64,000 nucleotides of DNA from Gammaproteobacteria bacterium (lineage in GTDB: Bacteria > Pseudomonadota > Gammaproteobacteria > JACKNK01). Positions 11,001 to 17,194 of the stretch are shown piece by piece; position 1 is the stretch's first letter; every line of letters starts with the position of its first letter. Location of the stretch: contig JACKNJ010000011.1 in the NCBI GenBank assembly GCA_024234895.1, positions 51,122 through 115,121 of the forward strand, read 5' to 3'. A program made the translations under genes and the position numbers. The notes beneath the pieces were generated by a model. That model saw only the letters and a program-made list of their open reading frames with translations, had not been told where the DNA came from and did not search any database.

Positions 11001-11345
11001 CATTCCGTATTCCTGATCGCTCGCCGAGTAGACGTGCTTGATGCCCGGAATCTCCGACAGCACGCGTTCCTGCGGGCCGATCAGCAGCTTCGCCACTTCC
11101 TCGGACGACGCGCCGGGCATCCGGTAGAACACGTCGATCATCGGCACCGAGATCTCCGGGTCCTCCTGGCGCGGCGTGGCCATCAGGCCGTAAAAGCCCA
11201 GCAGCATCATGGCGGCGAACAGCAGCGGCGACAGCGGCGAGTGGATGAAGGCCTGCGCGAGCTTGCCCGCGAAGCCGAGTTCCATCTCGGTGATGACGTC
11301 TTCGGGCGTCTGCTGGTGGTGTTTCGGTTCTGCGGAGTCACTCAT
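8013..11345 (-). CDS. RND-family efflux transporter, inner-membrane permease
   Basis: A 1110-residue AcrB/MexB-superfamily permease. It has the N-terminal membrane helix followed by the conserved TPRQEDPEI segment, two large periplasmic loops, and two blocks of membrane helices (for example residues about 350-560 and 890-1090). The helix-4 region (GFLVDNAIVIVENIYRR) carries the Asp used in proton relay. Length is normal for the family. The adaptor gene lies immediately upstream on the same strand; no outer-membrane TolC-like gene is present, so the pump probably uses one encoded elsewhere. The substrate class cannot be set from sequence. The operon ends at the hairpin at 7954. Confidence 0.93.
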   Translation of the reverse strand: MSDSAEPKHHQQTPEDVITEMELGFAGKLAQAFIHSPLSPLLFAAMMLLGFYGLMATPRQEDPEISVPMIDVFYRMPGASSEEVAKLLIGPQERVLSEIPGIKHVYSASDQEYGMITLEFDVGEDMNAAIVRAADKIRANEDLIPPGAENAQIKPKEIDDVPVVTLTLWSHEVNDAALRALAVSVQQHLKQLPKTGNTFVVGGRARQVKIDVQPERLAAYGMSMAQMAQVVQGFNAEMTVGSTESAGKYAYVVTGAFLSDADQIKNLVVGNHEGRPIYMHDVADVSIGPEDVKQMVTFSTGAANTGARVDYAQAVTIAIAKQKGANGVDVVNSVLNEMQSIQGYLIPDNVHWEITRNYGKTADKKVNDLLFKLFVATAAVTLLVWYSMGWKPSVVVLLTIPVVLVITVFSAMLMGYSINRVSLFALIFSIGFLVDNAIVIVENIYRRWLMHGEPSTEISIDAVREVGNPTVLATYTVVAALLPMGFVSGMMGPYMEPIPALGSVAMIFSLFAALVFAPWLAMRIVPSMKKLQEMHHKEEKTAEKLDGLYQGTIGRLYRDRKLGNMFLIGLFVAFFLAGLMFYTTGVTVKMLPFDNKAEFQVAIDMPAGTALPDTASFTADIAEIIRQDPDVLSVQTYVGAAIPFDFNGLVRHYYLRQFPWQAQIQVILTDKEDRDRNSHEIANQIRDKIAPLIDASGIKQADGAGVTVVEMPPGPPVLQTLVAEVHGPDAATRKQVARDIAALFNKSEYVGEEQTLMREPMTEWRFDIDTEKAALNGVTIDSINKHLAMAMGEFKVGDLKERGIEEPTYILMQVPLSKRADLGQLRDLPIMNMMQSGTVPLGELGRFVEQKRDDIIFRKDLRPVEFVVGDAKGRLAAPVYAQLDVDELLADYTAPDGVKIAGEYTGAPATDQQSGFEWGGEWTVTFETFRDMGAAYAIALIAIYMLVVWQFGNFIIPAIIMAPIPLTLLGIVPGHMLFGADFTATSMIGWIALAGIIVRNSILLVDFTLVLIRDGLPLYDAVIHAAKARTRPIMITALALVLGSAVILTDPIFQGMAISLLFGVFVSTILTLVVVPLGCLSIGEETFRRVAHVGAVRDNEAKEETEQTKV

Positions 11346-11471
11346 GGCGGGAGATTCCTGGTGTACTCAAGACTATTCGGGGCGCGCTGCGAGGAACGGG
11401 CCTTGCGTGGCGCGAGGCGGACAACGTGGCACACCGGGATGCGATGCGCCGCCGTTGTCAATCTCGTTGGA

Positions 11472-12632
11472 TCAGGAGCCGGCGCGGGTGCCGGCGGACG
11501 GGTTGGCGAGAATCCGGTCGCCGACCTTGATGCCGGAAATCACGCTGACGTCGCCGCTGCCGGTCTCGTCACCGATGCGGATCAGGCGCAGCTTGAGCTC
11601 GCCGGCGTCATCGACCAGGAACACGGCCGGCAGACTGCCGCGCCACAGGATCGCGGACTTCGGGATGCTCGGATAATCGGAGGCGGACTTGCTCGGGTCC
11701 GGAATCAGCACTTCGGCGTACTGCCCGGAATGCGCGACCACGCCCGCCGGCAGGTTGAACTTGACGGTGGTGGTGTGGCCACCCGGGTCGGCCATCGGGA
11801 AGACGCGATCGACCTCGACCGGGATCGGCGCGGTGTCGTCATCCAGCTTCGCCTGGAAGGAGCCGCCCTGCTTGACGACGTTCAACAGGCCGCTCGGCAC
11901 CTCCACGCGCACCTGCAACTTGGTGACGTCGGCGAAGGTGACCAGCGGCATGCCAGGCTGCACGATGTCATTCTCCTCCACCATCTTCTTCAGGATGACG
12001 CCGTCGAACGGCGCGTAGCTGACGGCGTTCTCCAGCGACTCATCGAGTTCGCGGATCGCCGCGCGGGCCTGGTCGACCGCGTTGCGGGCGGTTTCGATCT
12101 GCACGCCCTGGCCATACAGGTTGGAGTGCCGCTCATAACCTGGGCTGCCCTGCCCCATCATCGAGCGCATCGGGTCGGAGAACATGCTGAACATGCCGGG
12201 CATGCCGCCGAGCATCGAATTGGACTGCGAGTTCGGGGTGTAGACCTCGCGGTTGTACTGCACCAGCGCGTTGCGATAGCCGGCGTCGGCGGAAGCGAGC
12301 TGGCTCTCGGCCTGACGGCGCTTGGCCTGCAGCGCCGTGGTGCTCAGCGCGATCAGCCGGTCACCCTTCTTGAAGGCGTCGCCTTCCGAGCCGCCGACGA
12401 ATTCGACGTCACCCGGCATCTGCGCGGACAGGTTGACGATCTTCTCCGGCATCACCGTGCCACCGAGCACCACGACACCGCCGCTGGCCTGGCTCTGGAC
12501 GATGAGTACATCGTGCGCGGCTGCCGTGGCCGCGGTCGGTGCACCGCCCTCGCCTTCCGCGTGGACATTGCTGAGGAGAAGACCGGCGGCCACCAGGCCG
12601 GCGATCAACACAGAAGTTGCGGCTTTGTTCAT
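11472..12632 (-). CDS. RND efflux periplasmic adaptor (membrane fusion protein)
   Basis: A 386-residue adaptor from ATG 12632 (MNKAATSVLIAGLVAAGLLL), which gives a classic signal peptide ending near VHA. Upstream in-frame codons to 12815 add sequence with no signal-like character and are rejected. Lipoyl/barrel-sandwich halves flank a long helical hairpin (about residues 95-185). A beta-barrel domain follows, with the segment PFDGVILKKMVEENDIV typical of HlyD/AcrA-type adaptors. It is followed by its permease gene on the same strand, 126 bp downstream. The hairpin contains a Gly/Met/Ser/Pro-rich stretch (SNSMLGGMPGMFSMFSDP) that is unusual. Confidence 0.9.
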   Translation of the reverse strand: MNKAATSVLIAGLVAAGLLLSNVHAEGEGGAPTAATAAAHDVLIVQSQASGGVVVLGGTVMPEKIVNLSAQMPGDVEFVGGSEGDAFKKGDRLIALSTTALQAKRRQAESQLASADAGYRNALVQYNREVYTPNSQSNSMLGGMPGMFSMFSDPMRSMMGQGSPGYERHSNLYGQGVQIETARNAVDQARAAIRELDESLENAVSYAPFDGVILKKMVEENDIVQPGMPLVTFADVTKLQVRVEVPSGLLNVVKQGGSFQAKLDDDTAPIPVEVDRVFPMADPGGHTTTVKFNLPAGVVAHSGQYAEVLIPDPSKSASDYPSIPKSAILWRGSLPAVFLVDDAGELKLRLIRIGDETGSGDVSVISGIKVGDRILANPSAGTRAGS

Positions 12633-12910
12633 ACCTTGCTCCGTGTTGCTCTGCGTGAGTTGCAGGTTGCAAAAAATTCGCGCGATCGTACCTGAAAACC
12701 GCCAATTAATGAAGCACTTATATGGTTTCGCACGGATTTGGTGCTTGCTCCGACGAAGCCCTGCGGTCAATTTCTGCCCAGCCCCTGTCAGGCGTCTGTC
12801 TGCAATTTCCTGCAATCAGTTACTAGTCCATGAATCGTTCGATTTGATGGGCGCGGATTGATCAAGCCCCCTATTCGATCTGTTTATAAGATCAGTAAAT
12901 ATATTTATTA

Positions 12911-14107
12911 TCAGACACCTACGTAGGAGCGTCTGGCCGACAGGACCTTGTCCAGATAGCGTCGCGTTTCCGCGCTGCGCAAACCGCGCTTGAGCTCGGC
13001 CAGCACCGCGGACGGCTTCAGTTCGTTGATCCGGGCGACCGCCTTCGTCCGATCCGGATCAAAAACCTTGAAGACATTGCCGGAACCACCGTTGTAGGCG
13101 GCGATCACGCAGTACTCGCGAGCGATCGGGTCGTGGATGCCGGCGAGATAGCGGCTGTCGAGCAGATTCAGGTAGGCCACGCCGAGTTCGATGTTGTTGG
13201 CTGGCTCGAACAGGAAATCCCGCCCCGGGATGCCGTCACTGCCCCGGGCGTGGCGATAGGCATCGCGCCCGCCGCTGGTCGGAACGAGTTGCATCAGTCC
13301 ATAAGCCGGCACGTGACTGACCGCGAACGGGTTGAATGCGCTCTCCACCTCGATGACCGCGTAGATCAGGCTGGTGCTGACGCTGAAACGTTGTGCGTTG
13401 CGCTCGACCAACTGCGCATACCGCTTCGCTTGCGCGTGCAGATGGCCTGCTGTCAGGGAGAATTCGACCGCGTGGACCGTCTCGGTGCCGCGCGGCGTGG
13501 CCTGCGCGCGGGTCTCGCGGCGTTGGTCCCAGAGCCAGCGAGCGTAACGCTCTGCGGAATAGCGATCGCCGATCTCCCGCCCGGCCTGATCCTGAACCAG
13601 ACCGCGCAGGTATGGATCGCCACCCAGCTCGACGGGCTTCGCGGAGTAGACATCGACGGACCGGGGATCGTCCGGCGACAACAGGGTGATGATGACCGCG
13701 TCGATCAGACTGCGTTCGGGATCGTTCTGATCCAGCGTCTCGACGCGCACCGTGCCCCGGTCGAAATCGACGATCGCGCGGCTGAGGTAGCTCTGCGAAT
13801 ACTTCACGTAGACCGTGCGCTCGGGCGTGCGCGTGTCCCCGCCCCAGACCTCGCCGGCCTCGCCGCGCAGCACCGCGACCAGCTTGTCGAAGGTCGCGCG
13901 CACCGCGCGCGCATCCTTGATCAGGATCTCCGGGTCGCGTGCATAGCTGGTCAGCCGACCGGTCACGATCCGGCGGGCGGCGGTCACCGCGTCGCCCGAG
14001 GTGGCGATATCGACCGCCTGGCGGACATTGCAACCGGACAGGCTCAAACCTGCGGTCATCGTGGCGCCGGCCAGCAGCATCGTCGTGAGCAGCGAAACCC
14101 GTCTCAT
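12911..14107 (-). CDS. mltC: Membrane-bound lytic murein transglycosylase C
   Basis: A 398-residue lipoprotein from ATG 14107 (MRRVSLLTTMLLAGATM). The signal peptide ends in the lipobox LSGC, so Cys is lipidated. An N-terminal DUF3393-type domain precedes a C-terminal SLT lysozyme-like domain. That domain has the catalytic Glu in IYAVIEVESAFNPFAVS and the YGLMQLVPTSGG and CVIAAYNGGSGNV motifs. The enzyme cleaves peptidoglycan glycan strands to anhydromuropeptides at the outer membrane. The in-frame start at 14152 would overlap the divergent Nudix gene and move the lipobox away from the N-terminus. Confidence 0.92.
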   Translation of the reverse strand: MRRVSLLTTMLLAGATMTAGLSLSGCNVRQAVDIATSGDAVTAARRIVTGRLTSYARDPEILIKDARAVRATFDKLVAVLRGEAGEVWGGDTRTPERTVYVKYSQSYLSRAIVDFDRGTVRVETLDQNDPERSLIDAVIITLLSPDDPRSVDVYSAKPVELGGDPYLRGLVQDQAGREIGDRYSAERYARWLWDQRRETRAQATPRGTETVHAVEFSLTAGHLHAQAKRYAQLVERNAQRFSVSTSLIYAVIEVESAFNPFAVSHVPAYGLMQLVPTSGGRDAYRHARGSDGIPGRDFLFEPANNIELGVAYLNLLDSRYLAGIHDPIAREYCVIAAYNGGSGNVFKVFDPDRTKAVARINELKPSAVLAELKRGLRSAETRRYLDKVLSARRSYVGV

Positions 14108-14150
14108 GGGCGCCACATCCTGCCAGAAGAACGCGGTAACGTATCGCCCC

Positions 14151-15005
14151 ATGAGCTACCTCGACCATGTCCATCGCCTGAATACCCATGACCTGAGCCG
14201 ATTCGTCCCCTGGACCATCGGTGGCGCGCGCGTCGGCTGGCTGCGCCCGGCCTTTATCGAGCACCTGAGCCGCTGGCCGCAGTGGTTCACGATCACGGCG
14301 GATGCCGTCGCGCTCTCCGCACACCTGGATTCCTTCGCGACCCGCAGCGCCGCCCTCGCCGAGGTCAGTCGCGCCCTGGTCGCCGACGGGATCATCGACC
14401 ACTGGCACGGCGAACCCTACGTGGTGACCGCCAGCGGGCGCGAGCAGGCCGTCTGCACGCTCGACCGCGCCAGCGCCGCGCACTTCGGCATCCGCGCCTT
14501 CGGCCAGCACATGAACGGTTACGTGCGCGACGGCGACCGGCTGCTGTTGTGGATCGCCAAACGCGCCGCCGACAAGGTCAATCACCCCGGCAAACTCGAT
14601 CATCTGGTCGCCGGCGGTCTGCCGCATGGCATCGGCCTGCTGGACAACCTGATCAAGGAGTGCGGCGAGGAGGCGGATATTCCGCCTGCATTGGCCCGTG
14701 GCGCGCACGGCATCGGGGCGATCACCTACTGCGCCGAGACCAGCAGCGGCCTGAAACCGGACGTGCTGTATTGCTACGACCTCGAATTGCCCGCCGATTT
14801 CGTGCCCCATCCGGCCGACGGCGAGGTCGAATCCTTCCGCCTGCTCCCCGCCGGGGAGGTCGCCGCGATCGTGCGCGACACGGACGAGTTCAAACCCAAC
14901 TGCAATCTGGTGGTGATCGACTTCCTGATCCGCCACGGCATCATCGATGCCGCCGAGCCCGATTACCTGGCGCTGGTCAGCGGGTTGCACCCCGCATTGC
15001 CCTGA
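14151..15005 (+). CDS. DUF4743/Nudix hydrolase family protein
   Basis: A 284-residue protein from ATG 14151 (MSYLDHVHRLN). An N-terminal DUF4743-type region (residues about 1-115) precedes a Nudix domain whose box reads GGLPHGIGLLDNLIKECGEEA, with the Glu-Glu pair for metal binding. This pairing is typical of proteins related to the Nudix part of plant and yeast thiamin-diphosphate-damage enzymes, but the substrate here is unproven. The yheT start GTG lies 1 bp after its stop, so the two are probably co-transcribed. Confidence 0.85.
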   Translation: MSYLDHVHRLNTHDLSRFVPWTIGGARVGWLRPAFIEHLSRWPQWFTITADAVALSAHLDSFATRSAALAEVSRALVADGIIDHWHGEPYVVTASGREQAVCTLDRASAAHFGIRAFGQHMNGYVRDGDRLLLWIAKRAADKVNHPGKLDHLVAGGLPHGIGLLDNLIKECGEEADIPPALARGAHGIGAITYCAETSSGLKPDVLYCYDLELPADFVPHPADGEVESFRLLPAGEVAAIVRDTDEFKPNCNLVVIDFLIRHGIIDAAEPDYLALVSGLHPALP

Positions 15006-15006
15006 A

Positions 15007-15960
15007 GTGCCGATCGTCCGTAGCGCGTTCCAGCCACCCCGCTGGCTGCGCGGTCCTCATCTGCAAACGCTTTATCCGTTCGGGTTCCGCGCCCGCCCGT
15101 CCATCGCGTTGCGTCGCGAGCGTCTGGAACTGCCTGACGGCGATTTCGTCGATCTCGCCCATGGCGGTCCGGCTGATGGCCCGCTGCTGCTCATGTTCCA
15201 CGGCCTCGAAGGCTCGTTGCGTTCCCACTACGCACTGCCCTGGATGCGGACCTTCCATCAGGCCGGCTGGCGCACCTTGTTCATGCACTTCCGCAACTGC
15301 TCGGACGAACCGAACCGGCTGCCGCGTTCCTACCATTCCGGCGATACCGGCGACATCGCGCACCTGGTCGCGACCATCCATGCCCGTGAACCGGCGACGC
15401 CGCTGGCAGCCATGGGCGTCTCGCTCGGCGGCAATGCCCTGCTCAAGTATCTCGGTGAACGTGGCGCGGATACCCCGCTGAGCACCGCCGTCGCGGTATC
15501 GGTGCCATTCCGCCTCGACCTGGCCGCCGCGCGCATGGAGCGGGGCCTGTCCCGCCTGTATCAATGGCATCTGCTGCGCCATCTGCGTAGCCACGCGCGG
15601 GAGAAGTTCGCCCACATGCCCGCGCCGATCGACCTCTCGCAACTGGACGCCATGACCACCTTCCGCCGCTTCGACGATCAGGTCACCGCCCCGCTGCACG
15701 GCTTCGCCGGCGTCGACGACTACTACGCGCGCAGCAGTTCCCGGCAATACCTGAAACACATCCGCGTGCCCACCCTGATCCTCCACGCCGAGGACGATCC
15801 GTTCATGACCCCGGATGCGATTCCGAGCGCCGCTGAACTGAGCGACTCGGTGACGCTGGAGCTGAGCCCGCACGGTGGTCACGTCGGGTTTGTCGAGGGC
15901 GCATCGAGCTTCTGGGCGGACCGGCGCATCGCTGAATATCTGGACCGCCCGAAACCGTAG
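15007..15960 (+). CDS. yheT: YheT-family alpha/beta hydrolase
   Basis: A 317-residue hydrolase starting at GTG 15007, directly after the preceding stop. Family landmarks are RGPHLQTLYP near the N-terminus, HGLEGS forming the oxyanion region, the nucleophile in GVSLGGNALLKYLGE, DDPFM for the acid, and the catalytic His in SPHGGHVGF. Its stop codon lies at the left edge of an IS110 element, with 6 bp between the two stop codons. The C-terminal tail seems slightly shorter than I recall for E. coli YheT, so it could have been trimmed by the insertion. Confidence 0.88.
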   Translation: MPIVRSAFQPPRWLRGPHLQTLYPFGFRARPSIALRRERLELPDGDFVDLAHGGPADGPLLLMFHGLEGSLRSHYALPWMRTFHQAGWRTLFMHFRNCSDEPNRLPRSYHSGDTGDIAHLVATIHAREPATPLAAMGVSLGGNALLKYLGERGADTPLSTAVAVSVPFRLDLAAARMERGLSRLYQWHLLRHLRSHAREKFAHMPAPIDLSQLDAMTTFRRFDDQVTAPLHGFAGVDDYYARSSSRQYLKHIRVPTLILHAEDDPFMTPDAIPSAAELSDSVTLELSPHGGHVGFVEGASSFWADRRIAEYLDRPKP

Positions 15961-15966
15961 ATGCTG

Positions 15967-16947
15967 TTATCCGAAGCAAGCCCCATGCAGGGACGCATCG
16001 AAGGGTTTGCGGGACTTGAGTACACCGACGGCGACATGGATGAGCTTTCGCATCATGGCGCCGAGGATGACCATGGCGGGCTTGCCATTGGCCGCCAGAC
16101 GCTGCCGAAAAGCGCGGCCCCAGTCGGTTCGGTAAAGGGCCACCATGGCGGGCATGTACAAGCTGGCGCGCAGCTCCGCATGACCCCCCTTGGACAACCT
16201 TGGGCGGCGCAGCACACTGCTGCCTGACTGGTGTTGACGGGGATCGAGGCCGGCGTAAGCCGCCGCCTGTCGGGTACGGGTAAAGCGCAACGGTCCACCG
16301 AAATGGGCCAGCAACATGGCCAGGGTCTTTTCCCCGATGCCGGGGATGGAGGCCAGCAGCTCACGCTGTTCACGCAAGTCCGGGTCATCGTCGATCTTCT
16401 GCCGGATCGCGGCCTCGACGGCGGCAATGGCATCGACGAGGTAAGCCAGATGCGCCTGGATATCGGCCCGGACCCCGGCCTTGGCGACCTCCAGGCGGTT
16501 GCTCTCCTGGGTCTGCATGTCGACCAGAGCCTGACGACGACGCACCAAGGAGCGCAGTTCACGGACATTCAGTGGCGCGGGTTGCCAGGGGGCCGGGTGC
16601 TGGGTGGCACAGAAGCGGGCAATCAGGCGCGCGTCGACCGCGTCGGTCTTGGTACGTACCAGCGCCGCGCCCCCAAAAGCCTTGATCTGAGCTGGGTTGA
16701 CGACACTCACTACCTGGCCGGCATCGGCGAGCACCTCGGCCACCGCCTCCCAGTAGGTACCGGTGGCCTCCATGCACACGTGCAAGGGCCTGGACAGGTG
16801 CGGCGTCAGCCAAGTCACCAACGCGGTAATGCCTTTGGGTGTGTTGGCGAACACCTTGGTGCGGAATTTTCCATCGGGAAGGCGCAAGGCCACATCCAGC
16901 TTGGCCTTGGAGACATCGATACCGAGAACGAGCAATGCGGGGTTCAT
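15967..16947 (-). CDS. IS110-family DEDD transposase
   Basis: A 326-residue transposase from ATG 16947 (MNPALLVLGIDVSKAKLD). An upstream in-frame start at 16968 would add 7 residues. The N-terminal RuvC-like DEDD domain begins with Asp in GIDVSK and continues with CMEATGTYWE and TKTDAVDARLIARF. The C-terminal transposase-20 domain contains SIPGIGEKTLAMLLAHFGG, the AAYAGLDPRQHQSGSS segment with the conserved serine, and a GGHAELRASLYM region. It appears intact and so potentially active. Members of this family use a structured bridge RNA from the element's noncoding end to choose target and donor. Confidence 0.95.
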   Translation of the reverse strand: MNPALLVLGIDVSKAKLDVALRLPDGKFRTKVFANTPKGITALVTWLTPHLSRPLHVCMEATGTYWEAVAEVLADAGQVVSVVNPAQIKAFGGAALVRTKTDAVDARLIARFCATQHPAPWQPAPLNVRELRSLVRRRQALVDMQTQESNRLEVAKAGVRADIQAHLAYLVDAIAAVEAAIRQKIDDDPDLREQRELLASIPGIGEKTLAMLLAHFGGPLRFTRTRQAAAYAGLDPRQHQSGSSVLRRPRLSKGGHAELRASLYMPAMVALYRTDWGRAFRQRLAANGKPAMVILGAMMRKLIHVAVGVLKSRKPFDASLHGACFG

Positions 16948-17127
16948 CTTGCCAATCCACCTTGTCAATGCGGGCTACCGAGAGGCTCGGTGCCAAAGAT
17001 GCTGTTCGATTTCCTGCAAGAGAAAAGGAACGCCAGCGCAGGATCTACGCTCCTGGCTCCAGGGCCTGAGGGTGCACACGGCGTCTGGTGTTCCGATCAG
17101 GGTCTCCCCTGACGTCTTCACAATACA
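16948..17127 (-). ncRNA. Candidate IS110 bridge-RNA region
   Basis: The noncoding stretch upstream of the transposase holds three small perfect hairpins: 16977-16991 (6-bp stem, 3-base loop), 17052-17063 (5-bp stem) and 17097-17112 (6-bp stem, 4-base loop). IS110-group elements encode their bridge RNA in this position. The call rests on position and foldability only; the donor and target loops were not matched to flanking DNA. Confidence 0.35.
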
Positions 17128-17189
17128 AGGGTGCGCCATGCGCACCAGGGATGTTCCGAAAGCCTGGAATGGTGCGCATGGCGCACCCT
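17128..17189. repeat. Intergenic palindrome with 20-bp perfect arms
   Basis: The left arm 17128-17147 (AGGGTGCGCCATGCGCACCA) is the exact reverse complement of the right arm 17170-17189, around a 22-base spacer. It resembles REP-type palindromes common in proteobacterial intergenic DNA. It sits just after the hrpB stop and may also act as that gene's terminator or stabilizer. Confidence 0.85.
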
Positions 17190-17194
17190 ACCGT

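Larger units (their letters stand above)
15959..17127 (-). mobile_element. IS110-family insertion sequence (approximate limits)
   Basis: The element is defined by the transposase at 15967-16947 plus a structured noncoding stretch upstream of it (16948 to about 17112). IS110 elements lack ordinary terminal inverted repeats. A 10-bp direct repeat AGATGCTGTT at 15959-15968 and 16997-17006 may mark a core or target repeat. The right limit is uncertain: it could be at 17006, or beyond the three hairpins near 17115. The left end abuts the yheT stop. Confidence 0.6.

Noticed and set aside
8070..12695. A 1541-codon open frame on the plus strand opposite the RND efflux operon
   Set aside because: Composition rich in His/Arg/Asp/Gln without domains; it mirrors the real minus-strand genes and is a product of high GC third positions.
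14001..14150. N-terminal 50-codon extension of the DUF4743/Nudix frame
   Set aside because: It overlaps the mltC signal peptide on the other strand, and the ATG at 14151 gives the expected N-terminus.
15961..16968. IS110 insertion considered as disrupting yheT
   Set aside because: All catalytic motifs of YheT are present before its stop codon; only the last few residues could be affected.
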